Shown piece after piece: positions 50,088-62,943 of a stretch of DNA of 64,000 nucleotides. Location: assembly GCF_001428305.1 (NCBI RefSeq), contig NZ_LMRZ01000004.1:634446-698445 (forward strand), read 5' to 3'. The first letter of the stretch is position 1; each line of letters opens with the position of its first letter. The notes below the pieces were generated by a model. That model saw only the letters and a program-made list of their open reading frames with translations. It had not been told where the DNA came from and made no database searches. Position numbers and translations under genes: made by a program. Source of the DNA: Janibacter sp. Soil728. Lineage in GTDB: Bacteria; Actinomycetota; Actinomycetes; Actinomycetales; Dermatophilaceae.

Positions 50088-50093
50088 TAGACT
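50088..50093 (+). promoter_or_regulatory. Putative -10 upstream of phoH
   Basis: TAGACT lies nine bases before the ATG at 50103, just after the rsmE stop. The HIT-protein gene that often lies here in relatives is absent. Confidence 0.42.
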
Positions 50094-50102
50094 GGCGCCA
50101 CG

Positions 50103-51155
50103 ATGCCTCGATCAGACCCACCAGACCTGCGCGCCCTCGACGCGATCTCCGACGACCCGCGTGCCGCCGCCCCGGGCAACCCGGCCAGCGTCCAGCAGAC
50201 CATCGTCATGCCGGACAACGTGCCCATGGTCAACCTCCTCGGCGCGACCGACGAGCTGCTGCGCACCATGGAGCGCTCCTTCCCCAAGACCGAGATCCTG
50301 GTGCGGGGCAATGAGTTCCGGCTCTTCGGCCCGAGCGGCGACCTCGAGGTCATCGACCGTCTCCTCGATGAGCTGATGGAGATCGTCGAGGCCGGCCAGC
50401 CACTCAACAAGGACGCCGTCGAGCGTTCGATCACCATGCTGCGCGGGCAGACCCGGGAGCGGCCCGCCGACGTGCTGACGATGAACATCGTCTCCAACCG
50501 AGGACGCACGATCCGCCCCAAGACGCTGGGGCAGAAGCACTACGTCGACGCGATCGGCGACAACACCGTGATCTTCGGTATCGGCCCGGCCGGAACCGGC
50601 AAGACCTACCTGGCGATGGCCAAGGCCGTCGCGGCGCTGCAGGCCAAGCAGGTCAACCGGATCATCCTCACCCGCCCGGCCGTCGAGGCCGGCGAAAAGC
50701 TGGGCTTCCTGCCCGGCACGCTGGGCGACAAGATCGACCCGTACCTGCGCCCGCTCTACGACGCGCTGCACGACATGATCGACCCGGAGACGATCCCGCG
50801 GCTGATGGCGGCCGGGACGATCGAGGTCGCTCCACTGGCCTTCATGCGTGGGCGCACCCTGAACGACTCCTTCATCATCCTCGACGAGGCGCAGAACACC
50901 TCGCCCGAGCAGATGAAGATGTTCCTCACCCGCCTCGGCTTCGGCTCCAAGATGGTCATCACCGGCGACACCAGCCAGGTCGACCTGCCCGGGGGCATGG
51001 AGTCGGGCCTGAAGGTCGTCCAGCGCATCCTCGTCGATGTCGACGACGTGCACTTCGCCCACCTCGAGGCCTCCGACGTCGTGCGGCACCGCCTGGTGCA
51101 GCAGATCGTCGGCGCCTACGACCGCTATGACGCCACCAGGGGGGACCACCGATGA
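50103..51155 (+). CDS. phoH: PhoH-like ATPase
   Basis: A 350-residue P-loop ATPase of the PhoH family. An N-terminal KH-like part (about 35-110, with [20 protein letters not shown]) precedes the ATPase domain. Walker A GPAGTGKT is at about 161-168 and Walker [17 protein letters not shown] follows. PhoH proteins are linked to RNA helicase or RNase-associated activity, and phoH is almost always next to ybeY, suggesting joint action in rRNA metabolism. The ATG at 50103 is preceded by TAGACT. The stop overlaps the ybeY start (ATGA). Confidence 0.95.
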   Translation: MPRSDPPDLRALDAISDDPRAAAPGNPASVQQTIVMPDNVPMVNLLGATDELLRTMERSFPKTEILVRGNEFRLFGPSGDLEVIDRLLDELMEIVEAGQPLNKDAVERSITMLRGQTRERPADVLTMNIVSNRGRTIRPKTLGQKHYVDAIGDNTVIFGIGPAGTGKTYLAMAKAVAALQAKQVNRIILTRPAVEAGEKLGFLPGTLGDKIDPYLRPLYDALHDMIDPETIPRLMAAGTIEVAPLAFMRGRTLNDSFIILDEAQNTSPEQMKMFLTRLGFGSKMVITGDTSQVDLPGGMESGLKVVQRILVDVDDVHFAHLEASDVVRHRLVQQIVGAYDRYDATRGDHR

Positions 51156-51622
51156 GCATCGACGTGCTCAACGAGACCGATCACGACGTCGCGGAGGTCG
51201 AGTTCATCGAGCTCAGCCGTTATGTGCTCGAGCAGATGCGGGTCCACCCGCAGGCCGAGCTGTGCATCCGCTTCGTCGACGAGCCGACGATGACCGTCCT
51301 GCACGAGCAGTGGATGGATCTGGCCGGGCCCACCGATGTCATGAGCTTCCCCATGGACGAGCTGCGTCCGGGGCGTGAGGGCGAGACCTCAGCCGAGGGC
51401 GTCCTCGGCGACATCGTCGTCTGCCCGTCGGTCGCCGAGCAGCAGGCCGTGACCGCGGGTCACGCCGCCATCGAGGAGATGCTGCTGCTCACGACCCACG
51501 GGATCCTGCACCTGCTCGGCTACGACCACGCGGAGCCCGACGAGGAGAAGGAGATGTTCGAGCTGCAGCGTCAGCTCCTCCTGACCTTCCTGGCCAGCCG
51601 TGGCAGGGAGACCTCCGGGTGA
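51152..51622 (+). CDS. ybeY: Endoribonuclease YbeY, rRNA maturation factor
   Basis: A 156-residue metalloendonuclease. The zinc-binding motif is His116, His120 and His126 in [11 protein letters not shown]. Conserved [10 protein letters not shown] and [11 protein letters not shown] complete the family pattern. YbeY takes part in 16S rRNA 3'-end maturation and 70S quality control. Both ends overlap neighbours by four bases: the phoH stop before it and the CorC-like gene after it, so phoH-ybeY-corC-era form one coupled chain. Confidence 0.96.
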   Translation: MSIDVLNETDHDVAEVEFIELSRYVLEQMRVHPQAELCIRFVDEPTMTVLHEQWMDLAGPTDVMSFPMDELRPGREGETSAEGVLGDIVVCPSVAEQQAVTAGHAAIEEMLLLTTHGILHLLGYDHAEPDEEKEMFELQRQLLLTFLASRGRETSG

Positions 51623-52914
51623 TGACCCTGATCATCGGCGCGATCGTCTCGATCGTCGTCGCCTTCGTCCTCACTCTCGTGGACGCAGCGATCGGGTCGG
51701 CGTCGCGGGTCGCCGCGGAGCAGGCGGACAGCGAGGGGCGAAGGGGGGCGCCCGCCCTCCGCGAGATCCTGGCCGACAGCGCCGGGCCGATCTCCGTCCT
51801 CGCCTTCCTGCGGGCCGTCGCCGAGGCGACCGCCGCGGTGCTCACCACCCTCGTCGTCGTCGAGGAGGTGGAGCGCACCTGGCTGGCGTTGCTCGTCTCC
51901 GCCGCGATCATGGTCGTCGTCACCTTCGTCCTCGTCGGGGTCTCGCCGCGCACCCTCGGGCAGCAGCACAGCACCCGGATCGCGCTGGCGGGGGCCCCCT
52001 TCGTCATCGGGCTGCGGCGCGTGCTCGGTCCGGTCGCGCGCCTGCTCGTGTCCTTCGGCAACGCCGTGACGCCCGGCGGGGGCTACCGCGACGGACCCTT
52101 CCGCTCGGAGGCGGAGCTGCGTGACCTGCTCGACCTGGCGGGGGAGTCCTCGATCATCGAGGACGAGGAGCGCGACATGCTCCACTCGGTCTTCGAGCTC
52201 GGGGACACGATGGCCAGCGAGGTGATGGTCCCGCGCACCGACATGATCACCATCGAGTCGGACAAGCCGGCGCGCAAGGGACTCAATCTCTTCATCCGAT
52301 CAGGCTTCTCGCGGGTCCCGGTCGTCGGTGAGTCGAGCGATGACATCGTCGGCCTGCTCTACCTCAAGGACGTCGTGCGCCGGTTGATCGCCGACGACGA
52401 CGCGCGCGACCTGCCGGTCGCGGCCCTGATGCGACCGGCCCCCTTCGTCCCCGAGAGCAAGCCGGTCGATGCCCTGCTGCGCGAGATGCAGCGCGACCAG
52501 ACGCATGCCGCGATCGTCGTCGACGAGTACGGCGGTACGGCCGGTCTGGTGACGATCGAGGACATCCTCGAGGAGATCGTCGGGGAGATCACCGACGAGT
52601 ACGACCGCGAGGGCCCCGGCGTGCAGGACCTCGGAGGCGGCCGCTACCGCGTCCCTGCAGGGATGCACATCGACGATCTCGGCGAGCTGTACGGCGTGGA
52701 GCTCGACGACGAGGAGGTCGACACGGTCGGCGGACTCATCGGCAAGGTCACCGGACGCGTGCCGATCATCGGCACCCAGTGCGTGGTGGGCAGTTTGACC
52801 CTCACGGCTGAGAAGATGTCCGGACGACAACACCGCATCGCCACCGTCATCGTCGAGCAGGTCTCCACGCAGTCGACGCAGGACGGGCGCGAGCACGAGG
52901 AGATCGAGGCATGA
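51619..52914 (+). CDS. CorC/HlyC-type CNNM-CBS domain membrane protein
   Basis: A 431-residue protein. The N-terminal part contains three or four membrane segments (DUF21/CNNM, residues about 4-25, 60-80 and 88-112), followed by [28 protein letters not shown], a CBS pair ([14 protein letters not shown] and [13 protein letters not shown] with [31 protein letters not shown]) and a C-terminal CorC_HlyC domain. Family members transport or regulate Mg2+ and Co2+ efflux. The GTG at 51619 overlaps the ybeY stop; the next codon is an in-frame ATG at 51622, which is equally likely. The stop overlaps the era start (ATGA). Confidence 0.93.
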   Translation: MMTLIIGAIVSIVVAFVLTLVDAAIGSASRVAAEQADSEGRRGAPALREILADSAGPISVLAFLRAVAEATAAVLTTLVVVEEVERTWLALLVSAAIMVVVTFVLVGVSPRTLGQQHSTRIALAGAPFVIGLRRVLGPVARLLVSFGNAVTPGGGYRDGPFRSEAELRDLLDLAGESSIIEDEERDMLHSVFELGDTMASEVMVPRTDMITIESDKPARKGLNLFIRSGFSRVPVVGESSDDIVGLLYLKDVVRRLIADDDARDLPVAALMRPAPFVPESKPVDALLREMQRDQTHAAIVVDEYGGTAGLVTIEDILEEIVGEITDEYDREGPGVQDLGGGRYRVPAGMHIDDLGELYGVELDDEEVDTVGGLIGKVTGRVPIIGTQCVVGSLTLTAEKMSGRQHRIATVIVEQVSTQSTQDGREHEEIEA

Positions 52915-53846
52915 CCGTGGACCAGCCGGACGCAACCCAGTGGCACGCAGGCTTTGCATGCCTCGTCGGACGTCCCAACGCGGGCAAGTCGACACTGACC
53001 AACGCCCTCGTCGGCGAAAAGGTGGCCATCACCTCGAGCAAGCCGCAGACGACGCGACACACCATCCGTGGGATCGTCACCCGGGATCACCAGCAGCTGA
53101 TCCTCGTCGACACCCCGGGGCTGCACCGGCCGCGCACGCTGCTGGGTGAGCGACTCAACGACCTCGTGCGCGAGACCCTGCTCGAGGTCGACGTCATCGG
53201 TTTTTGTCTGCCCGCCGACCAGAAGGTCGGGCCGGGCGACACCTACATCGCCCGGGACCTGGCCGAGCTGCAGCGGGCCAAGCGTGTGCCGGTGGTGGCC
53301 ATCGCCACCAAGAGCGACAAGGTTGACCGAGAGCGGCTGGCGGAGCACCTCATCGCCATCGACAAGCTGGGGGACTGGGCGGCGATCATCCCTTGCTCGG
53401 CCGTGCGTGGAGACCAGGTCGAGGAGCTCTTCGGTCTGCTGTGCGCTCACCTGCCCACATCGCCGGCGGCGCTGTACCCCGAGGGCCAGCTCAGCGACGA
53501 GGACGACGAGAAGATGATCGCCGAGCTCGTGAGGGAGGCGGCGCTCGAGGGCGTCCGCGACGAGCTGCCACACAGCCTGGCCGTGGTCGTCGAGGAGATC
53601 GTGCCGCGCGAGGGGCGACCCGAGAACGACCCCATGCTCGACGTGCGGGTCAATGTCTTCGTCGAGCGTGACAGCCAGAAGGCGATCATCATCGGCCGGG
53701 GCGGTTCGCGCCTGCGCGAGGTGGGCACGACGGCCCGGGCCGGCATCGAAAAACTCTTGGGGAGCAAGGTCTTCCTCGACCTGCACGTCAAGGTCGCCAA
53801 GGACTGGCAGCGCGACCCCAAGCAGCTGCAGCGCCTCGGCTTCTGA
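52911..53846 (+). CDS. era: GTPase Era
   Basis: A 311-residue protein. G1 GRPNAGKS is at residues 20-27, G2 SSKPQTTRHTIRG, G3 DTPGLHRP and G4 TKSD. The C-terminal KH domain with IIIGRGGSRLREVGTTARAGIEKLLGSKVFLDLHVKV binds the 3' end of 16S rRNA. Era is needed for 30S assembly. The ATG at 52911 overlaps the CorC-like stop. recO and uppS usually follow in relatives, but a BCCT transporter gene follows here. A weak five-base hairpin after the stop is the only terminator candidate. Confidence 0.97.
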   Translation: MTVDQPDATQWHAGFACLVGRPNAGKSTLTNALVGEKVAITSSKPQTTRHTIRGIVTRDHQQLILVDTPGLHRPRTLLGERLNDLVRETLLEVDVIGFCLPADQKVGPGDTYIARDLAELQRAKRVPVVAIATKSDKVDRERLAEHLIAIDKLGDWAAIIPCSAVRGDQVEELFGLLCAHLPTSPAALYPEGQLSDEDDEKMIAELVREAALEGVRDELPHSLAVVVEEIVPREGRPENDPMLDVRVNVFVERDSQKAIIIGRGGSRLREVGTTARAGIEKLLGSKVFLDLHVKVAKDWQRDPKQLQRLGF

Positions 53847-53951
53847 GGTCACGAGTCGGTTACGGGCATTTGGGTGAGACCCGCTCCGTGGGTCAAAGTG
53901 GATGGTTGGCCAGCATGCTGCCACTAGCGCTGCTGCTGATATTCAACGACT

Positions 53952-53957
53952 GATACT
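53952..53957 (+). promoter_or_regulatory. Candidate extended -10 for the BCCT transporter
   Basis: TG-A-TACT-like sequence TGATACT gives a -10 GATACT. No good -35 is seen. It would leave a leader of about 60 bases with a GC-rich hairpin (GGAGC and GGCTCC) before the GTG at 54022. Confidence 0.35.
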
Positions 53958-54021
53958 CGCAACGACCGAAACTTGGGAGGAGCGGCCCGGGCGGGCTCCT
54001 GACGCCGGGGCTTGACCCGAC

Positions 54022-56954
<2,933 letters not shown>

Positions 56955-57003
56955 CACCGCCCGCGCAGCGTAGGTCGTCCGCGGCCGTAGCCTCGACAAG
57001 ACG

Positions 57004-57046
57004 GCGAAGGGGGCCGCTCACCATCTCGGTGAGCGGCCCCCTTCGC
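57004..57046. terminator. Strong bidirectional terminator between asd and usp
   Basis: A perfect 19-bp stem (57004-57022 with 57028-57046) around ATCTC. The base is GCGAAGGGGG/CCCCCTTCGC. It lies between convergent genes. Confidence 0.92.
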
Positions 57047-57094
57047 TGTGGGTGACCGTGTGTCTCACATGCGTCAACACACAACCATCCGGTG

Positions 57095-57487
57095 TCAGCG
57101 CGGCGGCTTGACCGCCAGGACCGGGCACGCGGCGTCGAGCAGGATCCGCTGCGCCGTCGAGCCGAGCAACAGCTTGCCGACCGGGGTGCGGTGACGCAGG
57201 CCGATGACGATGAGCGAGGCGTCGACCCGCTCGGCCTCCTCCAGCACGAGGTCGGCGATGTCCGGCCCCATCGGTTGGGTGATCTCGTGCTCGACGCCCG
57301 ACTCCTCCAGCCGGCGCTGCAGGTCCTCGATGGTGGTGCCGGTGCCGTAGCGCGTGTCGACGAAGGCGTCGCCCTTGGTGGCGTTGACCAGGAGCACCGA
57401 CTCGCCGCGCAGCCTGGCCTCGGCCAGCCCGCGCTCGAGGGCCTGGGTGCTGGCCGGCTCCGGGGTGAAGCCGATGACGATCGTCAT
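57095..57487 (-). CDS. Universal stress protein (UspA family), last gene of tct operon
   Basis: A 130-residue UspA-fold protein. It starts [35 protein letters not shown] and ends [40 protein letters not shown], where the ATP-binding G-2x-G-9x-G(S/T) pattern is present only in a modified form ([16 protein letters not shown]). Its ATG at 57487 overlaps the tctA stop (ATGA) and has GGAGG seven bases upstream, so it is made with the transporter. A Usp fused to or next to a Tct operon is known from other actinobacteria and may regulate uptake according to energy state. Confidence 0.92.
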   Translation of the reverse strand: MTIVIGFTPEPASTQALERGLAEARLRGESVLLVNATKGDAFVDTRYGTGTTIEDLQRRLEESGVEHEITQPMGPDIADLVLEEAERVDASLIVIGLRHRTPVGKLLLGSTAQRILLDAACPVLAVKPPR

Positions 57488-58992
57488 GCTGATACCTCCG
57501 TGGTGGTGTCCTTGCGGCCGCGGACGGCGCCGGTGACCGCCATGCCGATCGCGCCGAGGGCGATGATGGCGTAGACGATGATCGCGGTGGGCTCGCTGAC
57601 CAGGCCGCTCCAGTCGCCGCTCGACAGGAGCAGCGTCTTGCGCAGCCTTTCCTCGACCAGGGGGCCGAGGATGACGCCGATGATGAGCGGCAGCACCGGG
57701 ACGCCGAAGCGGCGCATGCCCAGGCCGACGAGGCCGAAGAAGAGCAGCAGCGCCAGGTCGAACCACTGCAGGTTGACCGCCAGCGCGCCCAGCGAGGCGA
57801 AGAAGAGAATGCCCGCGTAGAGGTAGGGCCGCGGAGTCTGCAGGAGCTTGGCCCACAGCGGCGCCAGTGGCAGGTTGAGCACGAGCAGCAGGAAGTTGCC
57901 GATGAAGAGACTGGCGATGAGTGTCCACACGAGCGTGCTCTCCGACTCGAAGAGCGCCGGGCCGGGCTGGATGCCGTAGCCCATCATCGCCGCGAGCATG
58001 ATCGCCGCGGTCGCGTTGGTCGGGAGCCCCAGCGCGAGCATCGGCACGAGCGTGCCTGCGGCAGAGGCGTTGTTGGCGGCCTCCGGTCCGGCGACGCCTT
58101 CGATGGCGCCGTGGCCGAACTCCTCCGGGTGCTTGGACAGCTTGCGCTCGGTGACATAGGACAAGAAGGTCGGCAGCTCGGCGCCACCGGCGGGGACGGC
58201 GCCGAAGGGGAAGCCGAAGGCGGTGCCGCGCAGCCAGGGCTTCCACGAGCGCTTGAAGTCGTCCTTGCCCATCCACGGCCGACCGACGGGGATGATCTCC
58301 TGCGGTCGACGCCGCAGGAAGGCCGCGACCCACAGCGCCTCGCCGATGGCGAAGATCGCCACGGCCACGACGACGATGTCGATGCCGTCACCCAGGAGCG
58401 GGATGCCGAAGATCATCCGGCTCTGACCCGTGAGGGAGTCGATGCCGACGATGCCGATCGCGAGTCCGAGGAAGAGCCCGATGAAGCCGCGCAGCTTGGA
58501 GCTGCCGAGGACCGCGGTGACGGCGATGAGGGCCAGCACCATGATTGCGAGGTAGGACGGGTCGCCCAGCTTGACCGCCTGGACGGCGATCCAGGGGGCG
58601 AAGAAGGTGAGCAGGGTCGTGCCGATGGCACCAGCGATGAAGGAGCCGAACGCCGCCGTGGCCAGCGCTTGTGCGGCTCTGCCCGCCTTGGCCATCTTGT
58701 TGCCCTCGATGGCCGTGATGACCGACGAGGACTCGCCGGGGGTGTTGAGCAGGATCGAGGTCGTCGACCCGCCGTACATGCCGCCGTAGTAGATGCCGGC
58801 GAACATGATGAAGGCACTGGCAGGCTCGACGTTGTAGGTGATCGGCAGCAGCAAAGCCACGGTCATGGCCGGACCGATGCCGGGCAGCACGCCGACGGCG
58901 GTGCCCAGCAGGACGCCGACGCAGGCGAAGAGCAGGTTGGTGGGGGTGATGGCGGCACCGAAGCCGTCCATCAGGTTGTTGAGGTTGTCCAT
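57484..58992 (-). CDS. tctA: Tripartite tricarboxylate transporter large permease (TctA)
   Basis: A 502-residue membrane protein with about 11 to 12 segments. The family motif [20 protein letters not shown] near residue 34, then [37 protein letters not shown] and the repeated [10 protein letters not shown] and [16 protein letters not shown] segments identify TctA. It is the large channel subunit of a secondary, binding-protein-dependent carboxylate importer. The ATG at 58992 overlaps the tctB stop. The likely substrate class is citrate or other di- and tricarboxylates, as suggested also by the CitA/CitB-like regulators nearby. Confidence 0.95.
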   Translation of the reverse strand: MDNLNNLMDGFGAAITPTNLLFACVGVLLGTAVGVLPGIGPAMTVALLLPITYNVEPASAFIMFAGIYYGGMYGGSTTSILLNTPGESSSVITAIEGNKMAKAGRAAQALATAAFGSFIAGAIGTTLLTFFAPWIAVQAVKLGDPSYLAIMVLALIAVTAVLGSSKLRGFIGLFLGLAIGIVGIDSLTGQSRMIFGIPLLGDGIDIVVVAVAIFAIGEALWVAAFLRRRPQEIIPVGRPWMGKDDFKRSWKPWLRGTAFGFPFGAVPAGGAELPTFLSYVTERKLSKHPEEFGHGAIEGVAGPEAANNASAAGTLVPMLALGLPTNATAAIMLAAMMGYGIQPGPALFESESTLVWTLIASLFIGNFLLLVLNLPLAPLWAKLLQTPRPYLYAGILFFASLGALAVNLQWFDLALLLFFGLVGLGMRRFGVPVLPLIIGVILGPLVEERLRKTLLLSSGDWSGLVSEPTAIIVYAIIALGAIGMAVTGAVRGRKDTTTEVSA

Positions 58993-59525
58993 CAGAGGAT
59001 CCCGTCCAGGATGCCCGCGGGGAGCGGGACGCCGAGGCCGACGTAGAAGGCGTAGAAGCTGCCGACCGACAGCGCGGTGCCGATGGCCAGGTCACGTAGC
59101 CAGGTGCGGCTGCCGAGGGTCAGGGAGCAGCCGGCGAAGAAGAGCGCGCCGGCGATCGTCCAGCCGAGCAGGTCGACGGTGGCGATGAGGAAGACGAAGA
59201 CGCCCACGAGCTTGGCCACGGTGAGCCACTCGGCTCGTTGGTCGAGGTCGACGTCCTCACCCCCTTCCTCCTCGGGGATGGAGCCGCGCAGGATCGCGAT
59301 GCTCAGCAGGGCAGCGGTGAGGTAGAGCATCGCCGCGATGAACCAGGGGAAGACCTTCGGTCCGACCGGGTCGGTCTCGGCGAAGTCGTTGCGCAGGCCG
59401 GCCGCGTCGACGACGAGGAGTGTCGCGACGACGACGAGGAAGGCCACGACGATGAACTGGGCCAGATCGCGCCGTCGCTCGGGGGTTGCAGTGGGTGGGG
59501 TGGTGGTCTGGATGGTGTCGCTCAC
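58992..59525 (-). CDS. tctB: Tripartite tricarboxylate transporter small subunit (TctB)
   Basis: A 177-residue protein with four predicted membrane segments in the TctB arrangement ([23 protein letters not shown], then [20 protein letters not shown], then the C-terminal pair [30 protein letters not shown]). TctB is poorly conserved but its position between tctC and tctA confirms it. The GTG at 59525 overlaps the tctC stop (GTGA); longer in-frame starts would lie within tctC. An acidic loop [12 protein letters not shown] lies between segments two and three. Confidence 0.92.
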   Translation of the reverse strand: MSDTIQTTTPPTATPERRRDLAQFIVVAFLVVVATLLVVDAAGLRNDFAETDPVGPKVFPWFIAAMLYLTAALLSIAILRGSIPEEEGGEDVDLDQRAEWLTVAKLVGVFVFLIATVDLLGWTIAGALFFAGCSLTLGSRTWLRDLAIGTALSVGSFYAFYVGLGVPLPAGILDGIL

Positions 59526-60511
59526 AGCAGGCCCAGCTCCTTCAGGGTCGTCTCGACGCGCTCGTCCTGCGTGGTGAGGAAGTCGCCGAACTCGTTGCCG
59601 GTCATCCAGGCATCGGTCCAGTTGTTGAGCTTGAGGGCCTCCTGCCACTCCGGGCTGTCGTGCATCTGCTGCAGCAGCCCGATCAGCTGGTCGCGTCGAG
59701 CGGTGGGGATGCCGGGCGGCGCGAGGATGCCGCGCCAGTTGATGAAGGTCAGGTCGACGTCCGACTCCTTCAGCGTCGGTGCGTCGATGCCGGGCACCCG
59801 CTCCTCGCCAGAGGTCGCGAGGACCTTGACCTGCCCCTTCTTGATCTGCTCGGCGTACTCGCCGAGGCCGCTCATGCCGGCCTGGATCTTCGAGCCGAGC
59901 AGGGCCGGGAGGAGATCGCCGCCCCCGTCGTAGGTGATGTAGTTGACCTCGCGGGGGTCGATGTCGACCGCCTTGGCGAACTCCATGGGGAAGAGGTGGT
60001 CGGGGCCGCCGGGGGAGGAACCGCCGCCGATGCTCACGGCCCGGGGATCCTTCTTCCACGCGTCGATGAGGCTCTTGATGTCCTTGTGCGGCGAGTCCGC
60101 CGGGACGATGACGCCCTCCGACTCCTGGATGAGGCGTGCGAGCGGGGTCATGCCGGAGACGCGGGCCTGCGACTTGTTGGTGAAGGTCGCACCGACGACA
60201 CCCAGGCCCATGGCCATCATGAGGTCCTCGTTGCCGCGCTCGTTCGCCAGCCGCGCCATGGCGACCGTGCCACCGGCGCCGATGACGTTGAAGACCTCGA
60301 AGCGGCTCGTGATCTCGGTGTCCTCCATGACCCGGACGGCGGCCCGGCCGGTGAGGTCGTACCCGCCGCCGGGGGAGTTGGGGATCATCATGCGCAGCCG
60401 GGTGGAGCCGGCGTCGTCACCTCGGGTCACTCCGCACGCAGCGAGCGAAGGGAGGGCGAGGGCGCCGAGGGAGGCCAGCAGCAGGGTGCGGCGTCGGGGA
60501 CCGGGGGACAT
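59522..60511 (-). CDS. tctC: Tripartite tricarboxylate transporter solute-binding lipoprotein (TctC)
   Basis: A 329-residue lipoprotein. The signal has RRR at about residues 6-8 and the lipobox LAAC with lipidated Cys26. The mature protein carries the Bug/TctC pattern: MMIPNSPGGGYDLTGRAAVRVM, GAGGTVAMARLANERGNEDLMM and NWRGILAPPGIPTARRDQLIGLL. It binds the carboxylate outside the membrane and delivers it to TctAB. The ATG at 60511 has GAAGG about ten bases upstream. The first gene of the tct operon, it is divergent from the sensor kinase with 103 bp between starts, where the regulator probably binds. Confidence 0.94.
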   Translation of the reverse strand: MSPGPRRRTLLLASLGALALPSLAACGVTRGDDAGSTRLRMMIPNSPGGGYDLTGRAAVRVMEDTEITSRFEVFNVIGAGGTVAMARLANERGNEDLMMAMGLGVVGATFTNKSQARVSGMTPLARLIQESEGVIVPADSPHKDIKSLIDAWKKDPRAVSIGGGSSPGGPDHLFPMEFAKAVDIDPREVNYITYDGGGDLLPALLGSKIQAGMSGLGEYAEQIKKGQVKVLATSGEERVPGIDAPTLKESDVDLTFINWRGILAPPGIPTARRDQLIGLLQQMHDSPEWQEALKLNNWTDAWMTGNEFGDFLTTQDERVETTLKELGLL

Positions 60512-60614
60512 GTCGGGCACGCCTTCGTGTGGATGGTGAAAGATGGGCACGCCCGATGGTGACCTCTCGCTGTGCCCCGCGTCACCATTGCGGTCACAAA
60601 GGAGGTTGTGGTCT

Positions 60615-62237
60615 TTGCGTTCGCGTCGTTGGAGTCTCGCGGCCCAGTTCCTCGTCTGGCAGCTCCTGGCCCTGCTGCTCGTGCTCGGCGTCGTCGCCGC
60701 CATCACCGTCCAGCAGTCCACCGAGGACTTCCGCTCCTCGCGGCAGACGCGGCTGCTCGCCGTGGCCGAGTCACTGGCCGCGACCCCTGTGGTCCGCTCC
60801 GAGCTGGTCGAAGGGGGTAACCGTCGCGCCCTCGAGGGGCAGATCGGCCGGGCGGCGAGCCTGTCCGGCGCGCGGCGGGTCCAGCTCGTGGGCCTGGACG
60901 GCACGGTCGCAGCATCGACCGACGCGAGTGAGACCGGGACCCGCGCGACACTGGGCGCGCCCGTGGCAGAGGGGCGCTCGTGGTCGGGAGACCTGAGCAT
61001 CGACGGGGAGGAGACTGTGGGCGGTCAGGCCCCGGTGATCGGCGACGACGAGGAGGTCCTCGGGACCGCGCTGGTCGTCGAGGACTACCCGCCGTGGTCG
61101 GACCGACTGCTTGAGGCCGCGCCGGACCTGCTGCTCTTCCTCGGGGCGGCGGCCGCGCTCGGTGCGGCCGGTGCATTCGGCCTCTCGCGGCTGATCCGGC
61201 GGCAGACCCGCGGGCTGGAGCCGGCGGACATCGCCCGGCTCGCGGACCACCAGGAGGCGCTGCTCACGGGGATCCATGAGGGAGTCGTCGGGGTCAACGG
61301 TGTCGGCGTCATCACGCTCGTCAACACCTCTGCCCAGGAGCTGCTGGGCCTGGACGAGGGCGATGTCGGCAGATCGGTGACTGACCTCGACGTGCACCAC
61401 GGGGTCGCGGCCTTCCTCGCCGAGGCCGGGGACAGCGATCCCACGCTCATCGTCGTCGAGGACCGCACCCTCGTCCTGACCCGACGGCGGACCTTCTTCG
61501 ACGGACGCGCGGTCGGCACGGTGACGACGATGGTCGACCGGAGCGACCTGCTCGCCCTGCAGAGCCAGGTCTCGGCGCAGGCCAGCATCACCGATGCGCT
61601 GCGCGCGCAGACCCACGAGTTCGACAACCGGCTGCACACGATCTCGGGGCTCGTGCAGCTGGAGGAGTACGAGGAGGTCGTCGCGCTCATCGCGGACGTC
61701 AACCGTCGTCGCACGGAGATCAGTGACGCGGTGACCCGGTACGTCGAGGACCCGCGCGTCGCGGCGCTGCTCATCGCCAAGGTCACGGCCGCCTCCGAGG
61801 TCGGGATCGACCTGTCCATCGAGCCGGAGTCGAGCCTGCCCCGGTTGGACCCGGCCGCTGCGGCGGATGTCATCACGGTGATGGGCAATCTCATCGACAA
61901 CGCCCTTGACGCCACCCGGGCCAACGGTGGGCACGAGTCGTCGGTTCGACTGACCGTGGAACCAGGCGGGGCGCCCAGGATCAGGGTCGCGGACACGGGG
62001 GCCGGGATCGCGCCCGAGGACATCGACCGGGTCTTCGAGCGTGGCTGGTCGACCAAGCCCACCGGCGCGGCCGGACGCGGGATCGGGCTCGCGCTCGTGC
62101 AGGCCGTATGCTCCCGTGGCGGTGGCCGGGTGACGGTCATGCAGGGAGACCACGGCGCCGTCTTCACCGCAACCCTGGGTGGCGTCGAGCTCCAGACGAC
62201 CCGACGAGGGGAGGTGCCGGATGAGTGCGACCGTTGA
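60615..62237 (+). CDS. CitA/DcuS-type sensor histidine kinase
   Basis: A 540-residue kinase. TM1 is at about residues 9-31, followed by an external PDC/PAS domain that in CitA and DcuS binds citrate or C4-dicarboxylates, TM2 near 165-190, a cytoplasmic PAS domain (EALLTGIHEGVVGVNGVGVITLVN) and a HisKA-like SPOB helix with His334 in ALRAQTHEFDNRLHTISGLVQLEEYEEV, the class signature. The ATPase domain has NLIDNALDAT, DTGAGIAPED and GRGIGLALV. A TTG at 60615 is used because GGAGG lies nine bases upstream and the basic TM1 start follows; an ATG at 60543 would add an unlikely leader. It faces the tct operon. Confidence 0.92.
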   Translation: MRSRRWSLAAQFLVWQLLALLLVLGVVAAITVQQSTEDFRSSRQTRLLAVAESLAATPVVRSELVEGGNRRALEGQIGRAASLSGARRVQLVGLDGTVAASTDASETGTRATLGAPVAEGRSWSGDLSIDGEETVGGQAPVIGDDEEVLGTALVVEDYPPWSDRLLEAAPDLLLFLGAAAALGAAGAFGLSRLIRRQTRGLEPADIARLADHQEALLTGIHEGVVGVNGVGVITLVNTSAQELLGLDEGDVGRSVTDLDVHHGVAAFLAEAGDSDPTLIVVEDRTLVLTRRRTFFDGRAVGTVTTMVDRSDLLALQSQVSAQASITDALRAQTHEFDNRLHTISGLVQLEEYEEVVALIADVNRRRTEISDAVTRYVEDPRVAALLIAKVTAASEVGIDLSIEPESSLPRLDPAAAADVITVMGNLIDNALDATRANGGHESSVRLTVEPGGAPRIRVADTGAGIAPEDIDRVFERGWSTKPTGAAGRGIGLALVQAVCSRGGGRVTVMQGDHGAVFTATLGGVELQTTRRGEVPDECDR

Positions 62238-62934
62238 CGTCCTCGTCGTCGATGACGACTTCCTCGTCGTCAAGGTGCACACGCGATTCGTCGAGAGCGT
62301 GCCCGGCTTCAGGGTGGTCGCCACGGCCGCGTCCGGGCAGGCGGCGCTCGATGCGGTGCGTGATCACGGGCCGCAGCTGGTGCTCCTCGACGTGCACCTG
62401 CCCGACATGACGGGTATCGAGGTGCTGCGACGGCTGCGAGCCGAGGGAGCCGAGGTCGGGGTGCTCATGGTGACCGCGGCCCGTGAGGTCGAGCAGGTCC
62501 GGGCAGCCCGCAGCGGTGGAGCCTTCGGCTACCTGGTCAAACCCTTCGGGCAGATCGACCTGGCCGCGCGTCTCGAGGACTTCCGGTCCGAGCTGCAGCG
62601 GCTGGAGCAGGTCGACGCGCAGGAGGCCGAGCAGGAGGACATCGACGCGATCTTCGGGGGGACCCCTGGCGCGGCAGCAGCGTCGGCACCTCTGCCCAAG
62701 GGGCTGAGCGCAGAGACGGGTGAGCTCGTCCTGGCCGCCGTCCGGGAGTCGGGGGACCTCTCGGCGAGCGAGTGCGGGGACCTCGTCGGCCTGGCGCGCG
62801 TCACCGCTCGGAGGTACCTGGAGCACTTCGCTGCCACAGGTGTGCTCGACGGACGCCAGCAGTACGGCCGGGTCGGACGCCCCGAGCGGAGATACCGCTC
62901 ACGAAACTCTGCGGCGGGTCCTACCCGCCGGTAA
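62221..62934 (+). CDS. CitB/DcuR-type response regulator
   Basis: A 237-residue regulator. The receiver has VVDDDF, Asp57 in LVLLDVHLPDMTG as phosphoacceptor and Lys in YLVKPFGQ. The C-terminal part contains the helix-turn-helix LSASECGDLVGLARVTARRYLEHFAATGVLDGRQQYGRVGRPERRYR, typical of the CitB/DpiA group. The ATG at 62221 overlaps the kinase gene by 17 bp and has GAGGGGAGG seven bases upstream. It is the natural activator of the divergent tctCBA-usp operon. The stop TAA at 62932-62934 is also the first half of the lipase -10 box. Confidence 0.93.
   Translation: MSATVDVLVVDDDFLVVKVHTRFVESVPGFRVVATAASGQAALDAVRDHGPQLVLLDVHLPDMTGIEVLRRLRAEGAEVGVLMVTAAREVEQVRAARSGGAFGYLVKPFGQIDLAARLEDFRSELQRLEQVDAQEAEQEDIDAIFGGTPGAAAASAPLPKGLSAETGELVLAAVRESGDLSASECGDLVGLARVTARRYLEHFAATGVLDGRQQYGRVGRPERRYRSRNSAAGPTRR
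62912..62930 (+). terminator. Hairpin at the end of the response regulator gene
   Basis: CGGCGGGT and ACCCGCCG form a perfect eight-base stem with a three-base loop inside the last codons of the regulator gene. It directly precedes the lipase promoter and could end the sensor-regulator transcript. Confidence 0.45.
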
Positions 62935-62937
62935 ATT
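62932..62937 (+). promoter_or_regulatory. Putative -10 of leaderless lipase gene, starting in upstream stop codon
   Basis: TAAATT begins with the TAA stop of the response regulator and lies six bases before the ATG at 62944. Confidence 0.5.
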
Positions 62938-62943
62938 GCCGGC

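Noticed and set aside
53878-53894. GACCC-N7-GGGTC hairpin after era as a terminator
   Set aside because: Only five base pairs and no T-tract; too weak to call, although it is the only candidate there.
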